DNA of 64,000 bases from contig NZ_JBLUOA010000001.1 of assembly GCF_048060095.1 (NCBI RefSeq), positions 1,798,001 through 1,862,000 of the forward strand, given 5' to 3'. The first letter of the stretch is position 1. The number at the start of each line of letters is the position of its first letter. The notes below the pieces were generated by a model that saw only the letters and a list, made by a program, of their open reading frames with translations, was not told where the DNA came from and did not search any database. A program made the translations under genes and the position numbers. Of the stretch, positions 45,538 to 53,316 are shown in pieces. This DNA comes from JBLUOA01 sp048060095 (GTDB taxonomy: Bacteria; Pseudomonadota; Alphaproteobacteria; Rhodobacterales; Rhodobacteraceae).

Positions 45538-46764
45538 TCAGATCACCTTGTCGAGCGCATCCAGAAGCTGCGCGATTTCATCTTCGTGCGTGTAATGCAC
45601 GAAACTGATACGCAGGACGCCCTTCGCCGGATCAATGCCAAGCGCCTGAAGCGCCCGGACCGCGTAGAAATCCCCACCGCCAGCCATGATCCCGTGCTTT
45701 GCCAGTTCCGCGGCGGCGGGCTCCGCGGGGCCGTTCAGCTCCATCGCGACGGTCGGCGCGCGGCCCTCGGCATCACCCGGCCCTATCAATCGGGCGGAGT
45801 TCTTCTGGCCGATGTGATCCAGCACCGGTTGAAGCAGCTTCGTTTCCCGCGCGCGCATCAGGTCGTGCACGGCGGCGGCTCGCTCGAACGGATCGGCGCG
45901 GCCATCGAAGTGATGGGTGTAAAGCGCGTCCGCGTAGTCCGCCATGCCAGCGGATGCCGCAATCTGCGCATGGTCGGGCCCGGCTGGCGTGAAGCGCTTG
46001 TAGAGGGAATCCGCATTGAAATAATGCGCCTGGTTGGGCAGCGATTCACCCAGTTCCCGCTTGATGACCATGATTCCCTGATGCGGACCATAGGTCTTGT
46101 AGGCCGAGAACAGGTAAACATCCGGGTCAAGGGCCGCGACGTTCGGAATACCGTGGGGCGCGTAGCTGACCCCGTCAACGCAGGAATACGCGCCCGCCGC
46201 CCGCGCCATCTTGCAGATATCCGGCACCGGATTGACCTCTCCGACGACGTTTGAACAATGCGGGAAGCAGACCAGTTTGACCCTGTCGTCAAGCAGTCCG
46301 GCAAGCACCTCGGTATCAAGATGACCCGTTCCGGGGTCGATCTTCCATTCCCGCACCTCGATACCGTCGTCTGCCAGCCGCCGCCACGGGCCTGAGTTCG
46401 CCTCGTGATCCTGATCGGTCACGATGATCGCGTCCCCCGGCGACAGGTGCTGCCGGAATGCTTGCGCCAGCACATAGGTGTTCTGCGTGGTCGAGGGGCC
46501 AAAGCTGACCTCCTCCGTCGCGACACCCATCATCGCGGCAAGGCGCGACCGGGCCTCATCCATCTCCTCGCCCGCGAGGCGGCTTGCATCGTAGGGGCCG
46601 TAGGGCTGCACCTTGCGTTGGTGGTAGTAGCGGGTCAGCCGGTCAATCACCGGCTGGCAGGTATAGCTGCCCCCTGCGTTTTCAAAGAATGCCTGCCCCT
46701 GAAGGCCCGGCTCGGCAAAGGTGGGGAACTGTGCCCGCACGAATTCGATATCAAGCTTTTTCAT
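45538..46764 (-). CDS. Class V aminotransferase / cysteine desulfurase-like protein
   Basis: The 408-residue protein belongs to the class V PLP enzymes related to SufS/CsdA. The PLP Lys is in LFSAYKTYGPH, the PLP Asp in CVDGVSYAPH, and the N-terminal QGQAFFENAGGSYTC resembles the typical FDNAASS start. The Cys of the desulfurase loop is not obvious, so it may act as an aminotransferase, isopenicillin-N-epimerase-like or lyase enzyme. The start is ATG 46762-46764; a TTG lies four codons earlier. It is the first gene after the BCCT terminator and precedes the photolyase with a 3-bp gap. Confidence 0.72.
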   Translation of the reverse strand: MKKLDIEFVRAQFPTFAEPGLQGQAFFENAGGSYTCQPVIDRLTRYYHQRKVQPYGPYDASRLAGEEMDEARSRLAAMMGVATEEVSFGPSTTQNTYVLAQAFRQHLSPGDAIIVTDQDHEANSGPWRRLADDGIEVREWKIDPGTGHLDTEVLAGLLDDRVKLVCFPHCSNVVGEVNPVPDICKMARAAGAYSCVDGVSYAPHGIPNVAALDPDVYLFSAYKTYGPHQGIMVIKRELGESLPNQAHYFNADSLYKRFTPAGPDHAQIAASAGMADYADALYTHHFDGRADPFERAAAVHDLMRARETKLLQPVLDHIGQKNSARLIGPGDAEGRAPTVAMELNGPAEPAAAELAKHGIMAGGGDFYAVRALQALGIDPAKGVLRISFVHYTHEDEIAQLLDALDKVI

Positions 46765-46783
46765 GGGGCCACTCAATAAGAAA

Positions 46784-46811
46784 GCCCCCCGACACGCAAG
46801 CGCCGGAGGGC
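46784..46811 (-). terminator. Terminator downstream of the BCCT transporter
   Basis: On the minus strand GCCCTCCG (46804-46811) pairs with CGGGGGGC (46784-46791) through a 12-nt loop, with one G-U pair, and is followed by TTTCTTATT. It lies 25 bp after the BCCT stop and just before the class V aminotransferase gene, separating the two units. Confidence 0.75.
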
Positions 46812-46835
46812 CAATTCTCAGCTATTACCGATCAT

Positions 46836-48479
46836 TCAGGTTTCGCGCCGTTCGGCGACAAGTCCCTTGAAGATCGCCCAGCACATCAACAGCAGGATGA
46901 TCGTGAACGGCAGACCCGTCGATATCACCATAGATTGAAGCGCTTGCAGGCCACCGCCGATCAGCAGCACGATCGCAACCGCGCCTTCAAAGATGCACCA
47001 GAACACGCGCTGCGGCACCGGTGCGTCGACCTTACCGCCCGCCGTGATCGTATCGATCACCAGAGAGCCGGAGTCAGACGACGTCACGAAGAACACGATC
47101 ACCAGAACGATGCCCACAAACGACGTGATCGCCGCCAGCGGAAGCACATCCAGCATTTTGAACAGCTTCAGCTCCAGCGCTGCTTCCTGTGCGACGGTGT
47201 ATCCGTCGGAGACAACCTGCTGGATCGCTGCACCGCCAAAGACCGACATCCACAGAACGCAGACCAGCGACGGGATCAGCAAGACGCAAATCACGAATTC
47301 GCGCACGGTCCGGCCACGGCTAACCCGCGCGATGAACATGCCGACGAAGGGGGACCAGCTGATCCACCAGGCCCAGTAGAAGGACGTCCAACCTTGGCTA
47401 AAGTTCACGTCCTCGCGTCCGAAGGGATTGGACAGCGCAGGCAGGTATTCCACATAAGCCACCAGATAGCTGCCAAACCCGGTCAACAGAACAATCGTCG
47501 GGCCGACGATCAGCACGAAGAACAGCAGAATGAAAGCAAGGCCCATGTTGATTTCCGAAAGCACCTTAACGCCGCCATCCAAGCCCCGCAGGACGGAAAC
47601 CAGCGCGACTGCTGTAATCGCGGTGATCAGCACGACTTCGGTGGTGGATCCAAGCGGCACGCCGAACAATTCGTTCAGACCGGCACTCGCCTGCGTCGCG
47701 CCGAAGCCCAGCGAGGTCGCGAGCCCGAACAGCGTCGCAAACACCGCGAGCGTATCGATAATATGCCCAGTCCAGCCCCAGACACGATCCCCGAAGATCG
47801 GATAGAAGGCGGATCGGATCGTCAGCGGCAAGCCCTTGTTGTAGCTAAACAACGCCAGCGCCAGCGCAACGACCGCATAGATCGCCCAAGGGTGCAGACC
47901 CCAGTGAAAGATGGTCGCGGCCATGCCAAGGCGAATCGCCTCGGACTCATTACCCTCGGCACCGCCAAGGGGCGCCCAGTCTGTTCGCACGCCGTCTTCG
48001 CCAACGGCCACACCGCCAAGAGAGGATGAAAAATGGCTCATCGGTTCGGACACGCCGAAGAACATCAGGCCGATGCCCATACCGGCGGCAAACAGCATCG
48101 CAAACCACCCAAGATAGGTGTAGTCGGGCGACGCTTCCTGTCCCCCCAAGCGAACGCTGCCCCACGGGCTGACGATCAGGAACAGGCAAAACAGAACAAA
48201 AATGTTTGCAGCGCCCAGAAAGAACCAGTCAAAGCCCTTTGTGACGGCAGAAAACAGCCAGCTAAAGACGCCAGCGGATTGTTCGGGCAGCGCCAGCGCG
48301 TAAAAGACAAACGCTACAATAGCGAGACCCGAAATCGCGAAGACCGGGTTGTGAATGTCGAACCCAAGCGGCCCAAGTGTCCCGTCGATATTATCTTGTC
48401 CAATTTCGTAGTCGGTATCGATTATGTCCGCAGCACCTTCCGGTTCGGGAATGCCCTGCGAACTGGTTTCATCAGTCAT
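46836..48479 (-). CDS. BCCT-family betaine/choline/carnitine transporter
   Basis: The 547-residue protein has 12 predicted helices typical of betaine/choline/carnitine transporters, with an acidic N-terminal tail of about 35 residues. The family signatures GMGIGLMFFGVSEPMSHF, the HWGLHPWAIYA substrate region and WTSFYWAWWISWSPFVGMFIARVSRGRTVREF with its Trp-rich segment are present. Substrates could be glycine betaine, choline or DMSP, which some BCCT carriers import; the DMSP operon nearby makes DMSP a reasonable guess but this is inference. It lies between two terminators, so it appears to be a single transcription unit with its promoter in 48480-48714. Confidence 0.92.
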   Translation of the reverse strand: MTDETSSQGIPEPEGAADIIDTDYEIGQDNIDGTLGPLGFDIHNPVFAISGLAIVAFVFYALALPEQSAGVFSWLFSAVTKGFDWFFLGAANIFVLFCLFLIVSPWGSVRLGGQEASPDYTYLGWFAMLFAAGMGIGLMFFGVSEPMSHFSSSLGGVAVGEDGVRTDWAPLGGAEGNESEAIRLGMAATIFHWGLHPWAIYAVVALALALFSYNKGLPLTIRSAFYPIFGDRVWGWTGHIIDTLAVFATLFGLATSLGFGATQASAGLNELFGVPLGSTTEVVLITAITAVALVSVLRGLDGGVKVLSEINMGLAFILLFFVLIVGPTIVLLTGFGSYLVAYVEYLPALSNPFGREDVNFSQGWTSFYWAWWISWSPFVGMFIARVSRGRTVREFVICVLLIPSLVCVLWMSVFGGAAIQQVVSDGYTVAQEAALELKLFKMLDVLPLAAITSFVGIVLVIVFFVTSSDSGSLVIDTITAGGKVDAPVPQRVFWCIFEGAVAIVLLIGGGLQALQSMVISTGLPFTIILLLMCWAIFKGLVAERRET

Positions 48480-48714
48480 ACTGACCCTCTTGTTTGTGTC
48501 CGGAGCTGTCGGCTGATTATGGGTGGGAACCGCGCCAACAACGCGATCGCCTGGACAACGTCCAAGCGATCGGCCGGAAGTTTAAAATTTTTCTCTCGCG
48601 TCTCCGATAACGGCGATCAGAACACACACTACAAAGTTCGGCGCATAAGCGCCTGCTTTGATAACGCAAAAGACCAACGCTTGGTTCCCAGCATGTCCAA
48701 GCCCTAACAAAACA
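48480..48714. other. Intergenic region upstream of the BCCT gene
   Basis: This 235-bp stretch between the BCCT start and the acuI terminator shows no convincing gene, although an open frame of about 60 codons covers much of it on the minus strand and overlaps the terminator hairpin. It probably contains the BCCT promoter, and the AT-rich segment around 48581-48596 is a candidate, but no clear hexamers stand out. I see nothing else in it. Confidence 0.4.
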
Positions 48715-48742
48715 GCCGCCCCGGATGCAACCAAGGGGCGGC
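48715..48742 (-). terminator. Terminator downstream of acuI
   Basis: A perfect 8-bp stem (GCCGCCCC, 48715-48722, with GGGGCGGC, 48735-48742) closes a 12-nt loop. On the minus strand it is followed by TGTTTTGTTAG. It lies 46 bp after the acuI stop and ends the DMSP operon. The opposite strand also has CGTTTCTTTTC after it, so it could act in both directions. Confidence 0.8.
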
Positions 48743-48788
48743 CGTTTCTTTTCATAGGCCCGCCCCGGCAGGGGCTTGGGCGCACGGC

Positions 48789-49778
48789 TTAGGCGTTGAC
48801 GTCTACGACGACCCGGCCCTTCACCTGACCTTGCAGAATATCCGCGCCAAGCTTTGGCAGATCGCCCAGCGTCGCCGGAACGACCATCGATTCCAGCTTG
48901 TCCATCGGCAGGTCGCTGGCGATACGCTGCCACGCACGCAGGCGGTTGTCGTAGGGCTGCATCACGCTGTCGATCCCAAGAAGGTTGACGCCGCGCAGCA
49001 GGAACGGGATGACGGTCGCAGGCAAACCCGCGCCGCCTGCAAGGCCCACGGCGGCCACGGATGCCCCATATTTCATCTGGCCCAGCACGCGCGCCAGCAT
49101 TTCACCACCGACGGCATCAACACACCCGGCCCAAGTCTCGCCCTCCAAGGGCCGCTTGGTGGTTTCGTTCAGTTCTTCCCGCGGGACGATTTGCGTCGCA
49201 CCAAGGGATTTCAGGTAATCCGCCGTTTCGGGCCGCCCGGTGACACCCGCAACCTCATGCCCCAGCTTGGCGAGAATTGCGGTTGCAACCGATCCGACCC
49301 CGCCAGCTGCACCAGTGACCAGAACTGGCCCGTGACCAGACTCCAACCCATGATCTTCAAGCGCCATCACGGCGAGCATTGCGGTGAACCCGGCCGTGCC
49401 GACCGCCATCGCTTGCCGTGCATCAAGCCCTTCCGGCAGCGGAACCAGCCAATCGGCCTTCACACGCGCCTTCTGGCTGTAGCCGCCCCAATGCGCCTCA
49501 CCGACGCGCCAGCCGGTCAGGACGACCTTGTCGCCAGGCTTATAGCGATCGTCGCTCGACTCCTCGACCGTGCCGGCAAAATCGATCCCCGGCACGTGCG
49601 GGTAGTTCCGCACCAGCCCGCCGCCGGGACCAATGCACAGCCCGTCCTTGTAGTTGACGGTGGAGTATTCGACGGCGACCGTGACTTCGGCATCCGGGAG
49701 ATCGGACAGCTCAAGCCCCTTCACCTCGGCATGGGTCTTACCGTCTTCGTCCTTATTTACCACGAGTGCGTTGAACAT
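48789..49778 (-). CDS. acuI: Acrylyl-CoA reductase (NADPH) AcuI
   Basis: AcuI reduces acryloyl-CoA to propionyl-CoA, detoxifying acrylate formed from DMSP. The 329-residue protein is a zinc-independent MDR oxidoreductase of the YhdH/AcuI family: MFNALVVNKDEDGKTHAEV, STVNYKDGLCIGPGG, PGIDFAGTVEESS, a Rossmann motif VTGAAGGVGSVA and VGLAGGAGLPATV. The start at 49778 follows AAGGAG with 7-bp spacing; the long upstream opening overlaps dmdA. It lies 11 bp after dmdA, a linkage known in roseobacters such as Ruegeria pomeroyi, and is followed by a terminator. Confidence 0.93.
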   Translation of the reverse strand: MFNALVVNKDEDGKTHAEVKGLELSDLPDAEVTVAVEYSTVNYKDGLCIGPGGGLVRNYPHVPGIDFAGTVEESSDDRYKPGDKVVLTGWRVGEAHWGGYSQKARVKADWLVPLPEGLDARQAMAVGTAGFTAMLAVMALEDHGLESGHGPVLVTGAAGGVGSVATAILAKLGHEVAGVTGRPETADYLKSLGATQIVPREELNETTKRPLEGETWAGCVDAVGGEMLARVLGQMKYGASVAAVGLAGGAGLPATVIPFLLRGVNLLGIDSVMQPYDNRLRAWQRIASDLPMDKLESMVVPATLGDLPKLGADILQGQVKGRVVVDVNA

Positions 49779-49789
49779 CGTTCTACTCC

Positions 49790-50890
49790 TTATCTCCAGA
49801 ATTTCTCTTGAACGGTTGCGGATCGCATCCCGTCCTGTGTTTCGACTTCGATGGCTGTTCCGGTGTCCCAATGGGTGCGGGCGATCATGCCCATCGCGAC
49901 GTTGATTTTGTGATCGGGCGACCAGACCGCAGATTTGACCTGCCCAACCCGTTTCCCATCCGCGTAGACCGGCCACACGCGGTCGCAGGGCGGGATGTCG
50001 CCCTCAATCGCAATGGGGCGGATCATCTGCTTTGACCCTTCCGCCAGTTCTTCCTTCAAGGCCCGCCCGCCGAAACAATGATCGAGTTGCGAGGCATCCA
50101 CGAACCGCCCCAGCCCGCATTCCAGCGGCGTGTTTTCGCGGGTCATGTCGTTGCCGTAGCTTAGCAACCCGCCCTCAATCCGCTCGATCAGGTTGGGACA
50201 CCCGGCGCGGACATTCAGATCCTCGCCCGCCGCGAACAGCGCGTTCCACAGCGTCATACCGTTTTCCGTGCCTTCAACGTATATTTCAAACCCACCCTGC
50301 TTGGAATAGCCGGAGCGTGAGATCAGCGTTGGCCGTCCCTCAAAGCCAAACCGTCCGCAGCTAAAGAACCGCAGGGCGCGGACGCCATCGCCAAACACCC
50401 GCGCCATCAGGTCGTCGGATTTCGGGCCCTGAACGGCGAGGGGCGAGACATCGACCTCGCTCACCTCCGCGTCGAAACCCTGGGTGCAGGCGAACCCCTC
50501 GATCCACAGCAATAGGTCGCTGTCCGCAATGGAAATCCAGTAGGTGTCGGGCGCGGCCTGCATCAATACTGGATCGTTCAGCATCCCGCCCATTGCATCC
50601 ACAACGGGAATATACAGGCACCGGTCCGCTGTCATCTTGTCAAGGTCGCGCGGGGTCAGGAACTGGATCATGCGCAGGGCGTCCGGCCCTTTCACCTGTA
50701 TCTGCCGTTCGCAGGCGACATCCCAGACCTGCACATGGCGTTTCAGGTGGTGATAATCCGCCTCAAAGCTCTCGAAAACGGTCGGCAGTAGCATGTGGTT
50801 GTAAACGGTGTAACCCTTGACGCCCGCCGCCTCGACACCGTCGGAAAACGGAGTGCGACGGACGCGCCCGTTGGGTGAAATCCGCGCCAT
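49790..50890 (-). CDS. dmdA: Dimethylsulfoniopropionate demethylase
   Basis: DmdA transfers a methyl group from DMSP to tetrahydrofolate, giving methylmercaptopropionate. The 366-residue protein has the GcvT/aminomethyltransferase fold, but its sequence and place are those of DmdA: MARISPNGRVRRTPFSDGVEAAGVKGYTVYNHMLLP near the N-terminus, EADYHHLKRHVQVWDVACERQIQVKG, PVVDAMGGMLNDPV and CGLGRFVDASQLDHCFGGRA. The start at 50890 has AAGGA at 9 bp. It is directly followed by acuI, and its linkage to a FadR-type regulator resembles roseobacter dmdA loci. The GcvT alternative is ruled out by the acuI partner and the lack of gcv genes nearby. Confidence 0.94.
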   Translation of the reverse strand: MARISPNGRVRRTPFSDGVEAAGVKGYTVYNHMLLPTVFESFEADYHHLKRHVQVWDVACERQIQVKGPDALRMIQFLTPRDLDKMTADRCLYIPVVDAMGGMLNDPVLMQAAPDTYWISIADSDLLLWIEGFACTQGFDAEVSEVDVSPLAVQGPKSDDLMARVFGDGVRALRFFSCGRFGFEGRPTLISRSGYSKQGGFEIYVEGTENGMTLWNALFAAGEDLNVRAGCPNLIERIEGGLLSYGNDMTRENTPLECGLGRFVDASQLDHCFGGRALKEELAEGSKQMIRPIAIEGDIPPCDRVWPVYADGKRVGQVKSAVWSPDHKINVAMGMIARTHWDTGTAIEVETQDGMRSATVQEKFWR

Positions 50891-50921
50891 CAGATGTGAT
50901 CCTTCAGATGAGACCGGACCT

Positions 50922-51557
50922 TCACCGCCCTGGACCTTTCCAGTCAATCGGACAAATCTCTGCCGATTTGCCGCCGAAATCCCAAACCCGGCCATGCGCC
51001 CGCAGCTTGGACCGCGTGCCTTGTGCGGCGATGATGTCCGGCCCCATCCAGTATTGGGAGTTCGTGATCATCACGGGATGCTCGGGGCTGGCGCCATCAA
51101 TCATCTCAATCTCACCCTGAATTTTGCGCCCGACGGTGATCGCGCGGCGGCGGCCGTCCCGCTCAATCTCAACCGGGGCGCGTTCGGCACCAATGATTTC
51201 CGACACGAGCATGGTGAACAGCCCCGTGGTGCCGCCCGCCGCGCCGCTGAAAATCTTCAGCAGACCGTCATAAGCCGCATCGCTGGCCCGTTCGTCCACA
51301 TAGGCCGCGACCTTCCAGTTGCCCTCGCCCATGCGGCCTGGAATATCGACCAGCAGACCGATGTTCAGCCCGCCGATGTCCTCTCCGTCGTAATGCCCTT
51401 CATCTACGGCAATTGCCATCCACGCGTGGCAATGCCCCTCAGTCGGTGGATGCGCGCCAAGGCTGACGACACATGGGCAGAACAATTCGCAGGAGCAGTT
51501 CAAAAACAGCTCCCCCTTCAGAACCCACTCGGGCTTTGTCTCCGTCGCATCTGCCAT
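50922..51557 (-). CDS. DUF1326-domain protein
   Basis: The 211-residue protein belongs to the uncharacterised DUF1326 family. Its N-terminal third has a striking Cys cluster, FLNCSCELFCPCVVS (Cys at about 21, 23, 27 and 29), followed by HCHAW near residues 42-46, a likely metal-binding or redox site. No signal peptide or membrane helix is evident. It lies 31 bp upstream of dmdA and 3 bp after the DUF2182 gene on the same strand, so it is almost certainly part of the same operon. Its role is unknown; a metal-related function is inference only. Confidence 0.8.
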   Translation of the reverse strand: MADATETKPEWVLKGELFLNCSCELFCPCVVSLGAHPPTEGHCHAWMAIAVDEGHYDGEDIGGLNIGLLVDIPGRMGEGNWKVAAYVDERASDAAYDGLLKIFSGAAGGTTGLFTMLVSEIIGAERAPVEIERDGRRRAITVGRKIQGEIEMIDGASPEHPVMITNSQYWMGPDIIAAQGTRSKLRAHGRVWDFGGKSAEICPIDWKGPGR

Positions 51558-51560
51558 CTC

Positions 51561-52364
51561 TTATCCTTTCAGTATAAGGGGTGCGACCATGACCGCGACG
51601 CCGCCCACGATCAGCAGCACACCCATTGGTTTTGTAACGTATCGTCCGATATCCGGCAGCTTTTCGACCACCATGAACAGCGTGGCGAGGCCCATCCAAA
51701 GAAGGCTCATCACCCCGCCGACAAAGCCGAGCGCCATGAACCCCCAACAGCAGCCGACGCAAAACGCGCCAAGCCCGAGTCCCATGCGCAGCCCTCCAAT
51801 AAATCCTGTCCGCCAGTGGCCGAGGAAATAGGACATCGGGCTGTGGCAGACGCCATGGCAAATATCCTTGATGCGGGTGAACTGGAAAAGGCCGACCGCG
51901 ATCAGCAACGCCCCGGCGAACAGAGTCGACGTCGCGATCCCCAGCATATCGACGATACCGGAAAACAGCAGGACCAGTTGCACAGCGGTAATCAGCGCGG
52001 CGAATCCGACCCACATCACCGCGTATCCCAGCAAAACACCAAGCCACCCCATCGGCGTGCCGTTGGCGCTGGCGATCAGATCGTCATAGGCCCGCAGCGT
52101 TGGGACCAGAGTCGGCAGCATCATCGCTGCCATCATGACGGCCCACATGCCGAACAGCGGCCCGAACGTGGCCATGGGCATATACATGTCCATCCGCGGG
52201 TCCATGTTGCGCATGGCCTCGCCCATCGGACCGGGCCGCCCGATCAGGTCAAGGTCCATGTCCACGGCCATCGAATACATCATCCACCACGACAGCAGAA
52301 TCCCTGCAAAAACCGCGATCCAAAGCGCGCTGGTGATCCATCTAATTTGGCCGAGTCGCTGCAT
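51561..52364 (-). CDS. DUF2182-domain membrane protein
   Basis: The 267-residue protein is an integral membrane protein of the DUF2182 family, with about seven hydrophobic helices and Met- and His-rich segments. Notable are a WAVMMAAMMLPTLVP helix, CHGVCHSPMSYFLGHW (about 168-183) and the GCCWGFMALGF stretch, whose Cys, His and Met residues suggest metal contacts. It has long been described as a predicted metal-binding membrane protein with no proven function. It is the first gene of the operon DUF2182-DUF1326-dmdA-acuI, and its start lies 30 bp from the FadR-type operator inverted repeat. Confidence 0.82.
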   Translation of the reverse strand: MQRLGQIRWITSALWIAVFAGILLSWWMMYSMAVDMDLDLIGRPGPMGEAMRNMDPRMDMYMPMATFGPLFGMWAVMMAAMMLPTLVPTLRAYDDLIASANGTPMGWLGVLLGYAVMWVGFAALITAVQLVLLFSGIVDMLGIATSTLFAGALLIAVGLFQFTRIKDICHGVCHSPMSYFLGHWRTGFIGGLRMGLGLGAFCVGCCWGFMALGFVGGVMSLLWMGLATLFMVVEKLPDIGRYVTKPMGVLLIVGGVAVMVAPLILKG

Positions 52365-52393
52365 CTATGATTCCCGAATACTTGCGCGTACAA

Positions 52394-52419
52394 TTGTCAG
52401 ACTTTTAATTGTCTGACAA
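52394..52419. promoter_or_regulatory. FadR/GntR-type operator in the divergent dmd region
   Basis: TTGTCTGACAA (52409-52419) is a perfect palindrome (TTGTC-T-GACAA), the shape known for FadR-subfamily GntR operators. A second imperfect copy (TTGTCAGACTT, 52394-52404) lies 15 bp away, and the pair forms a larger inverted repeat TTGTCAGAC-N8-GTCTGACAA. The sites end at the start of the regulator gene and about 30 bp from the DUF2182 start. Confidence 0.75.
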
Positions 52420-52428
52420 ATGAATTTC

Positions 52429-53169
52429 ATGGCAAAAGACACAGAAAAGAAAACCGACCTGTCCGTTCAGATCGCCGAAGCGATCAAAACCGCGATTATT
52501 TCCGGCGAGCTAATCGTCGATGAACGCCTGCCGTCCGAGGCAGAACTGACCGAGCAGTTCGGAGTTTCCCGTTCTACCGTGCGCGAAGCGCTGAAACGGC
52601 TTGCGGCGCAGAACCTTATACGGACCCAACGCGGCGCGACCGGCGGTGCCTTTGTGAACCGATTGCGCTTCGAAGACGCCTATGGTCATCAAATCACGAC
52701 CTCTACCCTTTTGCTATCGATGAACGACGTCGATTTCGAAACGGCATGCGAAGCGCGTTTCGTTCTGGAACGGGCCTGCGCGCCGCTGGCCGCCGCCCGG
52801 CGAAGCAGCGATCACCTCGCCACGATGCGGGCCGAAATTCATCGGCAAAGCCAACCCGGCCTGTCGGATGAGGCGTTTTGTGCGTCAGACGTCGCGTTTC
52901 ACCGGGCGCTTGTCGACGGTGCGGGAAATCCGGTTTTGTCCTATCAGCTTGCCGGAGCGGTTGAGGCGATTGAGCCGCTGATGAACATGATCACCTTCAC
53001 CGCCCGCGACCGCGCCCGGATCGTGGCGCTTCATACCGACATCGCGGATGCGGTCGAGCGCCGGGATGGGGGGGCCGCAAGCGCCGCCCTGACAGCGCTG
53101 GAGCAGGAAACCCAAGCTCTCGCGGCGAGTGTTCTTGCCAGCCGTGCGGCGGCGAGATCGAATGCTTAG
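52429..53169 (+). CDS. FadR-subfamily GntR regulator of the DMSP operon
   Basis: The protein of about 246 residues has an N-terminal winged helix-turn-helix (LPSEAELTEQFGVSRSTVREALKRLAAQNLIRTQRG) and a C-terminal FCD ligand-binding domain (about 85-235) with metal-ligand-type Asp and His (ASDVAFHRALVDGAGNPV). It diverges from the DUF2182-DUF1326-dmdA-acuI operon, with an operator palindrome in the 55-bp gap, and so probably represses the operon until DMSP or acrylate derivatives bind. Starts at 52420 and 52429 are both possible; neither has a ribosome-binding site. A GntR gene next to dmdA is known in R. pomeroyi. Confidence 0.88.
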   Translation: MAKDTEKKTDLSVQIAEAIKTAIISGELIVDERLPSEAELTEQFGVSRSTVREALKRLAAQNLIRTQRGATGGAFVNRLRFEDAYGHQITTSTLLLSMNDVDFETACEARFVLERACAPLAAARRSSDHLATMRAEIHRQSQPGLSDEAFCASDVAFHRALVDGAGNPVLSYQLAGAVEAIEPLMNMITFTARDRARIVALHTDIADAVERRDGGAASAALTALEQETQALAASVLASRAAARSNA

Positions 53170-53316
53170 GGCAACATCGGCAAATTTTTGGCTGAGCAGT
53201 GGCACCGGATTCAGGTTAGATACCCATCGTAGCGCATTGTTATAAAATCTAATTATGCCGATGCTGCAATCGGAAACGACCGACGACACCCCAACCATCA
53301 CCCCTTGAGATTCCCA

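Noticed and set aside
46584..48029. A 481-codon plus-strand open frame opposite the BCCT gene
   Set aside because: Same reason: a compositional shadow with long His/Gln/Arg/Asp runs, antisense to a certain transporter gene.
48582..48785. A 67-codon minus-strand frame between acuI and the BCCT gene
   Set aside because: It runs through the acuI terminator hairpin, has no ribosome-binding site and resembles nothing I recognise.
49790..50890. Calling this gene gcvT (glycine cleavage aminomethyltransferase)
   Set aside because: The fold is shared, but the N-terminal sequence, the adjacent acuI and the GntR regulator all point to dmdA, and no gcvH or gcvP is nearby.
50817..52370. A 517-codon open frame on the plus strand opposite dmdA, DUF1326 and DUF2182
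   Set aside because: It is rich in His, Arg, Gln and Asp with no family resemblance, as expected for the complement of GC-rich genes whose own products are clearly recognisable.
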